A DNA stretch of 64,000 bases from Trichuris trichiura (taxonomy: Eukaryota > Nematoda > Enoplea > Trichinellida > Trichuridae), in the NCBI GenBank assembly GCA_037903355.1, contig JBAJFE010000033.1, positions 310,001-374,000 on the forward strand. The letters run 5' to 3'. A model generated the notes under the pieces. It did not search any database. It was not told the origin of the DNA and saw only the letters and a program-made list of their open reading frames with translations. The translations under genes were made by a program, and so were the position numbers. Below are positions 53,472-63,188 of the stretch, piece after piece; the stretch's first letter is position 1, and every line of letters begins with the position of its first letter.

Positions 53472-53641
53472 TGTGGTGTATATTCTCACGTACTATTCGC
53501 AGCATAAGTCGCATGTGTACTCAGTGTGAACGTGCATGCAAGAGTTTTCTGTAATTTTGGGGTACGGTGGTAGTTAGCTTACGTGTGTGTGCGTCACTGC
53601 TTGTGTGCGTGTGAGTAAACAGCAGCATCAAATACGTTACA
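53472..53641 (+). repeat. Ty3/gypsy 5' LTR, 170 bp
   Basis: Starts TGTGGTGTATATTC and ends CGTTACA, so it has TG...CA borders. It differs from the 3' LTR at one position that I can see (GCATGTGTACTC against GCATGTATACTC). It is preceded by target duplication CTCTT. Confidence 0.95.
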
Positions 53642-53656
53642 TCTCTGGCGACGAGG

Positions 53657-56372
53657 GTGAGATCCTGAGCAAGTAGCACTTGCCCAGCAGCGCTTTTCAT
53701 TCGATTCTTTTGAGCCCTCATCAGAAGAATGGGCTTACTACATTGAACGGTTTGAATGTGAGCTGGCTGTTTTTGGTTTTCGCGACGGGGCAGCCATCGA
53801 GCCTGCTCGCCGAGCACTTTTGCTGTCCAAGGTTGGGAAGCAGCACTTCCGCCTATCAGTCGACCATTTCAAACCGCGAGCGATACAGGATGTAGCGTAT
53901 GACGAACTCAAAGCGGCCATTAATGCGAATTAGGCACCGAAGTCTTCAGTTATGGTGGATCGCGTCCACTTTTCTATGCGTTTTCGACGCAAGAATGAGT
54001 CTGTGATGCAGTTTGTTAACGCCCTTCGGGGGCTGGCTGGTAAGTGTGACTTCGGCAATGCACTTTCCGAACGCCTACGCGATCGGGTAGTTATCGGAAT
54101 CAATAACGTGACCTGGCAGCAGGAGCTGCTACGTCAGTTCCCGTCAAATGCAGCGACGCTGCAGCAAGTGGAAGAGGCGGCTAGCAGACTAGAATTGGCG
54201 GAGTGCCAACTAGAGCGACTACAAACATGCGCGAGAAACACAGACGATGTTCCTGTCAACCGCCTGCGGAATAAACTACCAAAGCGGGATGGAACTAAAC
54301 GTTCTCTCCATCGACGGCGACTAGACCCTTCGAAGGTCTGCCTGCGTTTTGGTGGACAAGTGCATCTGCAAAATAGTAGGTGCCCTGCGGAAGAAAAGAA
54401 ATGTTATCAATGCCGCAGTCTTGGGCATTTAGCAAGTGTCCGTGTGACATCGGGCCGTTGTGTGGTGACGCGTCAGAACCAAAGGAGGAAACTAAACGCC
54501 GTTCAGTTCGCGCGCGCCGACGGGGAATCCCGTGAGATGACTAACATTCATTCAGTGGTGTTGAACGACGTTCAGAACCGAAAGGCGGTGGTGACGGTTA
54601 AGGTAGAGCATCGGAAATTGAGGATGCTCTACGATCCCGGTGCAGCTCACTCGGTGGTCGATAAGGCAACATGGATCACATTGGGTCGCCCAGCTCTGAA
54701 GGAAGCGCCTGATTTAGTGGCATACACGAACGTCCCCGTGCAGACGATGGGTAAAGCAGAAGTGCTGGTAAACGCATTTGGCAAAACAAGACGTGTAGAG
54801 ATTTATGTTGTTGACGGGAAAGAATCTCCTTTATTTGGTTTGGACTGGTTCCTGTCGTTTGGGCTACCTTTTCCTAAAGGGATTCAGATCCTTAAAGTGA
54901 CTGCAAGGGACTCCAAGACGGTGGAAACGAATCGGATATTGAAAGCCTTCGTGGAGGAGTTTGATGACGTATTTAGTCACAAGGGCGGTGCGATTATTGG
55001 ATATCAAGCAGCGGTGCACATTCAGGAGAACGCGACGCCTAGGACATTTAAAGCAAGACCAGTACCGTTTTCACTGTGGCAACAAGTGGAGGATGAAATT
55101 CATCGGATGCTGGAGGAAGATATTTTGGAGCTTGTTGACACAGCCGCTGAACAAGTAACGTGGGCCTCACCGATTGTCTGTGTCGTAAAGCCGTCTGGCA
55201 AAGTACGGATCTGTGGTGATTTTAAGGTCACGATTAACCGGCATGTTATCGTGGACCGACATCCGTTGCCTACATTCGAGGACATGATGGCAAAATTGAA
55301 CGGTAGCAGGGTATTCTCTGTTATTGACCTGAAGGATGCATACCTTCAAATGGAGGTAGCTCCATCCTCTCGACAATATCTGGTGATAGCAACTCATCTG
55401 GGTTTCTACCGCTTCAAACGGTTACCTTTCGGAGTCAGCTTCGCACCGGCGCTTTTTCAGAAGACTATGGAACAGATTTTAGCAAGCCTTGAAGGTGTTT
55501 CTGTATACATTGACGACATTATTGTTAGTAGTGGTAGCCATACGGAACATTTAGAGCGGCTTCGTGCAGTATTTGTACGACTGCGACAATGTGGTGTACG
55601 GGTTCACAAGGACAAATGCAGGTTTCTACAAAGTTCAGTCAAGTATCTAGGACATAGAATTGACGCTAACGGCATACACCCTACAGAGGAGCGCGTCGAA
55701 GCCATTAAGAAAATGCCAGAACCTAGTAACGTACGTGAGCTACGCTCCTTCTTGGGAGCCATGAACTATTACGCACGTTTTGTTCCGCACCTTCAATCTC
55801 GATGCGCCCCTTTTCATGAGCTAACGAAGGCTGGTACTCCTTGGACATGGAATCAACGGTGCGGGAGTCTTTTTGAAAAGTTGAAAAGTTGCTTGACGTC
55901 GTCTGATACGTTGGTGCACTATGATGATAGGCTACCACTAGTCCTATACTCGGATGCTTGTGAACGTGGACTGGGAGCGGTATTGTGCCATCGCTTTGCA
56001 TCGGGAATGGAGAAGCCTATTGCTTTCGTGTCCAGGCTTCTCACAGACGTAGAGAAACGCTATGCTGCAATCGGTAAAGAGGCACTAGCAATAATGTTTG
56101 GTGTGTCTAAATTTGCACAATATTTGTACGGCAGGTGTTTCATATTGAAAACGGATCACAAGCCGTTGGAATGGATTTTTGGGGATAACCGAGAGCTATC
56201 CAAGCTGGCGACAAATCGGCTGATGCGCTGGGCATTGATACTGGGCAATTACGAATACTCGTTGGAGTATGTTCCGGCCTGTAGAAACGCCCTGGCGGAT
56301 GCGCTGTCACGCCTTCCAATAAAGGAAGTGGACATCCCACGGTCGAGCGACAACCTAGTGGCCAATTGCTGA
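53657..56372 (+). pseudogene. gypsy gag-protease-RT-RNase H reading frame, broken
   Basis: The frame is open from about 53657 without an evident ATG. It is cut by an in-frame TAG at 53931 and reopens to 56372 (806 residues from 53952). Gag ends with two damaged zinc knuckles (CLRFGGQVH; CYQCRSLGHLASV lacks its last cysteine). The protease has LYDPGAAHSVVD, with proline in the DTG/DSG triad. RT has the catalytic YIDDIIV (near 55505-55525) with FGVSFAPALFQ before it. RNase H shows LVLYSDACERGLGAVL and LKTDHKPLEWIFG, then NALADALSRLP. The frame shifts near 56367, just past RNase H. RT and RNase H look conserved; gag and protease do not. Confidence 0.9.
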
Positions 56373-56374
56373 AC

Positions 56375-57654
56375 TTGCGCATAAATGAATTGCCCTTGTC
56401 GAAACGCCAGCTGCAATGCTGTTTAGTTCAGGATAGTTAGCTGGCCAAAGTTATTCGTTACTTGGAAACCGGATGGCCATCCCGCAAGAAAGAAATCAGC
56501 GACAACTTGCGACCCTTCTTTGAACGCCAGTCAGAGCTTTCCTACGAGGATCACGTACTGTTATGGCAAGGCCGAATTGTGGTGCCTTCTGCGCTACGAC
56601 CGCAAATTTTGGAAATGCTACATGAAAGCCACCCAGGCGTTGTGGCAATGAAAGCGATGGCCCGTTTTTACGTCTGGTGGCCAGGGCTGGACAGGGATAT
56701 CGAAAGGATGGTAAGTGGATGCCTAACTTGCCAGAGGTATCAACGTGACCCACCGGAGGTGCCGTTGGTATCATGGAACATGCCATCTGAACCGTGGGCA
56801 TGGTTACACATGGACTTGGCAGGGCCTTTCAAAGGGTCAAATTGGTTGGTTACTGTTGACGCATATTCGAAATGGCTGGACGTGGTTCCTTTGCGGAACA
56901 CGACTGCAGCAAGTGTCACCAAGCATTGTCGGCGTTTGTTTACAACGTTTGGGTTACCTAGGCACATTGTTACTGATAACGGTCCACAATTCGCGTCGGA
57001 CGAATTTAAGCAATTCTGTAAAAAAACGGTATCATTCATATTCGGTCAACTCCGTATCAGCCGAGGACAAATGGTCTGGCGGAACGGGCTGTCCGTACTT
57101 TCAAGGAAAGGATGAACAAGGCGACCAATACAAATGATTTGGAGTTATCCTTGCAGCGTTTTCTGTTTTCTTATCGTAACACCACACTCGACAACCGGAC
57201 GCGTCCCAGCGGAACTTCTCATCGGTTACAAAACAGGCTAGATTTGTTGAAGCCTTCACTCAAAGAAGAGGTTGAGGCGAAACTCTTCAAGCAAGCGTTC
57301 TATCATGACCAGAAGGCGGTACAACGGTCATTTAAACCAGGCGATAAAGTATTTGTCACCCAACCGGAGGGTGGACCCCAACAGGTGGGAGAAGTTCTGA
57401 GCCGCACATCAGAAACATCGTATCGGGTGGAAACGGATGGCAAAGTAAATGGAAAACATGCAGATCATTTGCGTTTTTGCGACGTCGAAGACGCGACGGC
57501 GAAGGCGCCTACAACTGAAGCGAAAGAGGAAGATGACAAAAATTCAGCGGAGTCACACTGCCTCGTCATCCCGACCGGGCAACGTCCTAAACGGCTCATT
57601 AAGCCGCCATCTCTCCCGTATGATGAATACCTAGCTGGTGCTATTTTCAAATGA
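56375..57654 (+). pseudogene. gypsy integrase region, two frames
   Basis: Linker sequence carries a TAG near 56437. The integrase then has an HHCC-type finger (HESHPG ... CLTCQRYQ) and the first two catalytic aspartates (LHMDLAGPF, HIVTDNGPQFAS). A missing base in the A-run near 57021-57027 moves the catalytic glutamate region (GLAER) into another frame. That frame continues from 57112 through a chromodomain-free C-terminus with FKPGDKVFVTQPEGG and ends at 57654. The protein cannot be made from this copy as written. Confidence 0.9.
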
Positions 57655-57665
57655 CGGGGAGAAGA

Positions 57666-57835
57666 TGTGGTGTATATTCTCACGTACTATTCGCAGCATA
57701 AGTCGCATGTATACTCAGTGTGAACGTGCATGCAAGAGTTTTCTGTAATTTTGGGGTACGGTGGTAGTTAGCTTACGTGTGTGTGCGTCACTGCTTGTGT
57801 GCGTGTGAGTAAACAGCAGCATCAAATACGTTACA
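57666..57835 (+). repeat. Ty3/gypsy 3' LTR, 170 bp
   Basis: Nearly identical to 53472-53641 and followed by CTCTT. A polypurine run directly precedes it. Confidence 0.95.
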
Positions 57836-57840
57836 CTCTT

Positions 57841-58698
57841 GATCACCGTGAGAACCTGACATTGACGGCCTAGCTCAAAAATGGTCAGGATCAGAATGGG
57901 CGGCAGTCCCGCAGCCTGTTTCCTAGTAAGCGGCTTATGCGATCGCTGAAGAGCCTGCAGTCCGTGGGAACGCGCAGGGCAGAGGTCGTGGAAGCCTAAA
58001 TATACGCGTCGAGTCTGAGATCAAAGCGTTCACGCAATCGCCATCAGTTGTGCGTTCGATTTATCGCTTCTCCTCTGCAATAAACTGTTGTTAAATGCAA
58101 GTCTTCATGGTCCGCCAAACCACAGGTAGCTTGACAGATTCGCTACTCTGGCGCGTCTAAGGTAAGGACGATGCTAGATTACTGACAACCGACTGTACTT
58201 GGAATTGCGGCAGGCCGAAACTTCATAGAATTCGTTAGCTGATCTGATGACAAACCTTTGTTGCCTCCAAGCAGGTTCAGTCGTATACTGCCCCGCTATA
58301 CGCGCACCTGCGCGCAAAGTGATGTGATCGACCACCTTCCCGTTGCCTACTCAGAAAGTTTGCAGTTCTGCACTTCTCAGATTAGATCAGCCACAGCCAA
58401 GGCAAAGGATGCCAACGTCGCATCAATGCCTTCTTCCGTCGATGTAGCAGTGCCAGTAGGAGGATGAAAACTCCAGAGGACGCCAGCACGACGCTCAGCC
58501 CGGAGACCGCCCTGAATGATCACACGAATGCGGCCCAATCGCGGTAGTGCCTTAGTGAGTGCAATGACCAGCGTCTAGGACGAGTCTGACCGCGGCATGT
58601 GGTCCTTCAGGTGCGAACCGATTATAAGGTCGCGCTAAAGTGATCTCAGGGACTCTGTTAACGGCGACACCATAGCAGGCAGGGAGGCATTACAAGGA
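57841..58698. other. No recognised feature
   Basis: Flank of the gypsy insertion. There are short ORFs without support and no repeat or RNA gene that I recognise. Confidence 0.4.
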
Positions 58699-58706
58699 GG
58701 CATTGC

Positions 58707-58932
58707 GGGTCTTTACTTTCTCATCCCCCCCTGTTTTTTTGGCGACAACTTCAAAGGAAGGTCAAGTGCGGATCCATTGTGCTCGCATGCGAAATAATAA
58801 GCAATCGTAATATAACGTCCCTCCTTTTGTTCCGCTAATCACACTTCATTACACGTTATCGTCGTGTAGTACCTTTTGATACTGCCACCTGCTTTTGCGG
58901 GGGGAGGGAGGGGGACGAGAAAGAAAAGATCC
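58707..58932. mobile_element. Merlin-type MITE with perfect target duplication
   Basis: GGCATTGC flanks both sides (58699-58706 and 58933-58940). Ends GGGTCTTTACTTTCTC and the inverse GGATCTTTTCTTTCTCG match. The subterminal GGCGACAACTTCAAAGGAAG is the Merlin mark. This copy fixes the terminal bases and the 8-bp duplication for the family. Confidence 0.85.
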
Positions 58933-58940
58933 GGCATTGC

Positions 58941-59356
58941 TTTTCCCAAGAATGACTTTTTACTTCATCTTATACTCGTTTAGATCAGTAAACTGTTTAG
59001 TGAATTGAAACCTTCGTTCTTGGCGCAAGTGTTCCGCTACGGTCGATAAAGTTTACGGTGACACAGGTTGGAACGCACTCGTTAGTTGAGCAGACGTGCC
59101 TAGTGTCGAGTCTGAGTGACATCAGCCATTCCGGTTTTGATTCGGCTCGGAAGATCATGGAATTGGCAATGACGACTGGTGTAAACACTGGTTTATGACG
59201 GGTCGGAAAAACAAATTTGGGAGTGCGTTGGAGAACTATTGTGCTGGAGATAATCCGAGAGAGTTATCGCCAAAAAAAGCGCTTGTTGGTTCGAACATCA
59301 TGCGCTACAGTCGCTGCAAACACTTCAACGCTGAAGATGGAACCAATTAGTTGCCT
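58941..59356. other. No recognised feature
   Basis: Nothing supportable between the Merlin MITE and the PLE-2 target duplication. Confidence 0.4.
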
Positions 59357-59530
59357 AAGCTTTCCCTTGTTTCGAAAGACTGGGTGTCTTTTAACAGGCT
59401 TTGGTTGTTTCATAGTTGTTCCTCTGGTTTACGGGTTTGGCCTGTTGGATGTATCTGTAAGTAAACTTCAAAATGCCCTACCAACGAATGGATGAGCAAA
59501 TTGTTAGAGAAATTACAGAACAATTCAATA

Positions 59531-59573
59531 CCGTACGTTTCGGAACTGCTCGTGTTCCGTCGTCAGCAGTGTT
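59531..59573 (-). ncRNA. Hammerhead ribozyme-like motif
   Basis: On the minus strand: CTGACGA, CGGAAC, ACGAGCA, GTTCC, GAAACGTACGG. Core and stem II are intact. Confidence 0.65.
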
Positions 59574-59669
59574 GGGGAGAAGGTGTTTATTCGGTAAAGG
59601 GTTTATATAGCGCATGGGAACAATAGGTGTTTGATTAGTTGGGTAGGGCGCAGCATTGGAATTTATTAA

Positions 59670-60350
59670 TCAGCGGGCCCATGCCTCACTAACCGCTACC
59701 CCATTGTCGCGATTAATGGTGGAGTTGCTCTGGATGTACAGAGCCTCCTCAATACGCCTAAGATGTAATAAGTTTTCGTGGCATATGATCTTCGGGTGCG
59801 GGTCGAGTGTGCACCGAGATGCGTGCTCAACGATCACCGAGGCACTTATCGCGTTCTCCATGGCTTTTCGAGGGTCCTTTGTCGGTGGACGCCCCGGGCC
59901 GGTGGCCTGTACCCCATTGAGTCTTCGTTCGGCGTTCTTGAATGTCAACACATTCTTCATGTGTTGGCCGAATCTCTTAAGAAAAGTGTTGCCCGTTTCT
60001 CCTATGTAGAAGGCGTTGCAACCACACTTTATTTGATAAATGACACCGGGTCTGATGTCAAAAGTAACCTTAATCTTGTCATTTCTCACAATCGAACAAA
60101 GATTACATGAACTTTTAAATCTAATGTTTAAATTTAAGGAGTGGCCCAGCCTCCTGATCTTTTCACTTAAGCCATTGTAATAGGGAAGGACTAGAACCTG
60201 GCGTTGCTGTTGGGTATCAGATGGGTACGGCGGTAACGGTTTATCTAGTTGACACTGTCTGATGATGGAGCTGATGAACTTACTGGGGTACCTATTATCA
60301 AGTAATGTATTTGAAATATGTTTTAGCTCTATATTTAAATATTCGGGGTC
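59670..60350 (-). pseudogene. PLE-2 protein, left (minus) copy, 3' part
   Basis: Minus-strand reading begins in the connector after RT (equal to YDPEYLNIELKHISN of the right copy). It reaches RNDKIKVTFDIRPGVIYQIK and the endonuclease FYIGETGNTFLKRFGQHMKN, ending before the last exonic residues (VAVSEAWAR). It lacks RT entirely and has stops upstream of 60089, so it is a truncated inverted end, not a gene. Confidence 0.9.
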
Positions 60351-60379
60351 ACGAACTGCTAGGGCCCTGCTATTGCGAC

Positions 60380-61405
60380 CCTCCTATCCTTTTCAAAAGA
60401 TACGTGGACGACATCTTTGCCATCATAAATTCAGGCAGTGAAGAAACTCTCTTGGAACACCCGAATAGTCTCTTCCCCAACCAGATAACGCTAACCATTG
60501 AGAAGGATAATAATTGTAAACTCCCTTTTCTAGACGTCTTAGTCATTAAACAAGGAAATAAATTAAAAACAACAGTTTATAGGAAACCCACCCACTCGGA
60601 CCGACACCTAAACTTTTCTTCTCATCACCCTATTTCAGTTAAAAGAGGTATAGTTAAGGGGATGGTGGATAGGGCCCTAGCAGTTTATGACCCCGAATAT
60701 TTAAATATAGAGCTAAAACATATTTCAAATACATTGCGTGATAATGGGTATCCCAGTAAGTTCATCAATTCCATCATCAGACGGTGTCAACTAAATAAAC
60801 CGTTACCGCCGTCCCCACCCGATAACCAAAAGCAACGCCCAGTTCTAGTCCTTCCCTACTACAACGGCTTAAGTGAAAAGATCAGGAGGCTAGGCCACTC
60901 CTTAAATTTCAACGTTAGATTTAAAAGTTCGTGTAATCTTTGTTCGATTGTGAGAAATGACAAGATTAAGGTTCCTCTTGACAGCAGGCCCGGTGCCGTT
61001 TACGAAATCAAGTGTGGTTGCAACGCCTCCTACATAGGAGAAACGGGCAACACTTTACTTAAGAGATTCGGCCAACACATGAAGAATGTGTTGACACACA
61101 AGAACGCCGAACGAAGACTCAATAGGGTACAGGCCACCGGCCCGGGGCGTCTACCAACAACGGACTCTCGAAAAGCCATGGAGAACGCGATAAGTGCCTC
61201 GGTGATCGTGGAGCACGCATCTCGATGCACACTCGACCCGCACCCGAAGATCATATGCCACGAAAACTTATTACATCTTAGGCGTATTGAGGAGGCTCTG
61301 TACATCCAGAGCAACTCCACCATTAATCGCGACAATGGGGTAGCGGTTAGTGAGGCATGGGCTGCGCTGATTAATAAATTCCAATGCTGCGCCCTACCCA
61401 ACTAA
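60380..61405 (+). pseudogene. PLE-2 protein, right (plus) copy: RT end plus GIY-YIG endonuclease
   Basis: One open frame runs from before 60380 to the TAA at 61405. RT part: LFKRYVDDIFAIINSG with the catalytic aspartates, LPFLDVLVIKQGNKLKTTVY and RKPTHSDRHLNFSSHHP. Connector: IRRLGHSLNFNVRFKSSCNL. Endonuclease: VYEIKCGCNASYIGETGNTL, then RFGQHMKN, with later conserved ENLLHLRRIEEALYIQSNST. The frame has no stop, but N-terminal RT motifs are missing because the copy is 5'-truncated. It could still yield an endonuclease-containing fragment. Confidence 0.9.
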
Positions 61406-61467
61406 TCAAACACCTATTGTTCCCATGCGCTATATAAACCCTTTACCGAATAAACACCTTCTTCCCA

Positions 61468-61509
61468 ACACTGCTGACGACGGAACACGAGCAGTTCCGA
61501 AACGTACGG
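61468..61509 (+). ncRNA. Hammerhead ribozyme-like motif
   Basis: CTGACGA, CGGAAC, ACGAGCA, GTTCC, GAAACGTACGG. It is identical in core to the inverted copy at 59531 and lies about 65 bases after the PLE stop. Confidence 0.7.
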
Positions 61510-61642
61510 TATTGAATTGTTCTGTAATTTCTCTAACAATTTGCTCATCCATTCGTTGGTAGGGCATTTTGAAGTTTACTTACAGATACATCCAACAGGC
61601 CAAACCCGTGAAGCAGAGGAACAACTATGAAGCTTTCCCTTG

Positions 61643-62430
61643 ATCATTTTCTGGCTTAAAAGTTGCACAGTTAACGATTTGTAGTTAAATGTTTGCAGAA
61701 CATGAAAGTTAAGGTTGTCAAAAAAAAGTCGGGCTTCTTAGTGCGAAGACATGCCTGAATGTTTAACCGGGTTGCACCTTTAGTGCATGGACCCTATTTT
61801 TAAGTAGTCGTGCAAAAGCTGCTATTGTAAACAAGGGTGAAATGGCACGAAATGCACCGGACGTGTTAAGATGTGCCAAAACCAGTGCCTAGAACGCTAC
61901 ATGACTATAATTTCTTTGCACTTCCGCAACAGTGCAAGCAGGAAGCAGTTTTGCTGCTTGTTAAACCTCCTGGATGCATCATTTTTTATTCTAAACCGTA
62001 GATGCAGTTACGTGATTGCATGCGTGACCTTTAAAAGCAGCTTCCTAATTAGAGGCACAAGTGACCCGTGTAGTATATTCAAAAGAGTTCGAGGAAGCTT
62101 GAAAGGGGTGCTGCTTTTGTCGGTTTTGTGTACAAACTGATGAAAGATCGCGACTGGTAGAACCAACGTTTGGCCGCTTTACGTCCATTGAAGGGAAAGT
62201 TGTGAAAAGTCTTCATGGTTGCAAGTTAGCATTTGTTATAGAAAAGCAGGCAACTCTGTATTGCAGTTGGATTGGTTTTGAGAGAGTGCTGTTGTAATGG
62301 GTCACTGACCTATTGCTCAGTTTAGTTCCAGTTATCTACGTTCACCATCTTATTTTGTAGAAACAGTCGTTCATTCATATTTTAACGTGTTCTTATTTGC
62401 CCATTTAGCTTGTACAGTGTTTGAATAGAA
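61643..62430 (+). other. Upstream region of the myosin light chain gene
   Basis: About 800 bases between the PLE-2 target duplication and the ATG of the light chain gene. It should contain its promoter and 5' UTR. No TATA box, initiator or other site could be fixed with confidence. Confidence 0.4.
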
Positions 62431-63188
62431 ATGGACGACCAATTAAACGGTGAGCCAAAATTTCTACTTTTGTACAACTTTTTCTGCATTGTAGTTATCA
62501 CATTTCTTTGCTTAACAGAGGCTAGAGACGTGTTCTGCTATTTTGATACCCGTGGCGATGACAGGATCAGCGTAGCCCAAGTTGGTGATGTTCTTCGCGC
62601 GTTAGGCCAGAATCCAACTGAAGCCGAAATAGAAAAATGTTGTGCTAATTGGCCTGATACTGGTGAGTGAACAACAAAAAGTGTTTCTTCTCAAAGAAAG
62701 GTTTCTGATCATTGCGCAAATTTTCAAAAAACAGCAAAATTTCTTTTGTCATTTCCTTTGACACGTTAGAAAAGACTTTTAAGGTGTTCAGGTGAGGTCT
62801 TTGCTCCACTCTAGTAACTCCAGTGACTGCCAGTTGGAATCACAGGGTTCAGCAGAGTTTTGAAGTTTTGCTCTGTTGTAAAGCAGTCTCCTAAAATTTC
62901 GGTTCGATAACTTTTGTGTGCCCTTGACACAGAGATTGGGAGCTTGATAAATTGCTCTGGCCTCAGTAGCAGTTCTTTTCCTTTTGCATATCGAAGGGTA
63001 ATTTCTCAGCGTTTGTTTTTTAGAGGTTCGAATAACGTTCGAAGACTTTTTGCCCATTCTGCACACTGTTATCAAGAACAGAGTGCCGCAATCAGAGGAG
63101 AAGATTATAGAAGGTCTATCTCATTTCGACAAAGAAGGCAGTGGTTACATTAGTGTTGCGGAATTGCGTCATCTGTTGACAACATTAG
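62431..63188 (+). CDS. Mlc-c: Myosin essential light chain (non-muscle type), first three coding exons
   Basis: Calmodulin-like EF-hand protein that wraps the IQ helix of the myosin heavy-chain neck. Coding exons are 62431-62449 (MDDQLN), 62519-62662 and 63024-63188, with GT-AG borders and all introns at phase 1 (69 and 361 bases). Exon 2 reads [20 protein letters not shown], then [20 protein letters not shown], the first EF-hand lobe. Exon 3 reads [36 protein letters not shown], then TTL. Fly Mlc-c has FDNRGDGKIQLSQVGECLRA, then LGQNPTE, and [20 protein letters not shown] at the same places, while muscle isoforms lack this wording. The last exon (after TTLG) lies outside the window, so the gene is cut by the window end. 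Confidence 0.88.

Larger units (their letters stand above)
53472..57835 (+). mobile_element. Ty3/gypsy LTR retrotransposon, complete but disabled
   Basis: Two 170-base LTRs with one mismatch enclose gag, protease, RT, RNase H and integrase in gypsy order. The 5-bp target duplication CTCTT is perfect (53467-53471 and 57836-57840). A likely primer site (TGGCGACGAGGGTGAG) follows the 5' LTR and a purine tract (GGGGAGAAGA) precedes the 3' LTR. There is no envelope gene. At 4.36 kb it is compact. Confidence 0.95.
59370..61629. mobile_element. Head-to-head PLE-2 insertion with 13-bp target duplication
   Basis: AAGCTTTCCCTTG (59357-59369 and 61630-61642) flanks 2260 bases. A minus-strand 3' part (59415-60350) and a longer plus-strand part (60360-61629) are nearly identical inverted copies. 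They meet near 60350 and differ in how far their 5' ends reach. Both outer ends carry hammerhead-like motifs and CCAACGAATGGATGAGC. Confidence 0.95.

Noticed and set aside
62788..63075. 95-residue minus-strand ORF across the light chain intron
   Set aside because: It overlaps the antisense of a clear exon, contains no family motif and crosses a splice acceptor.
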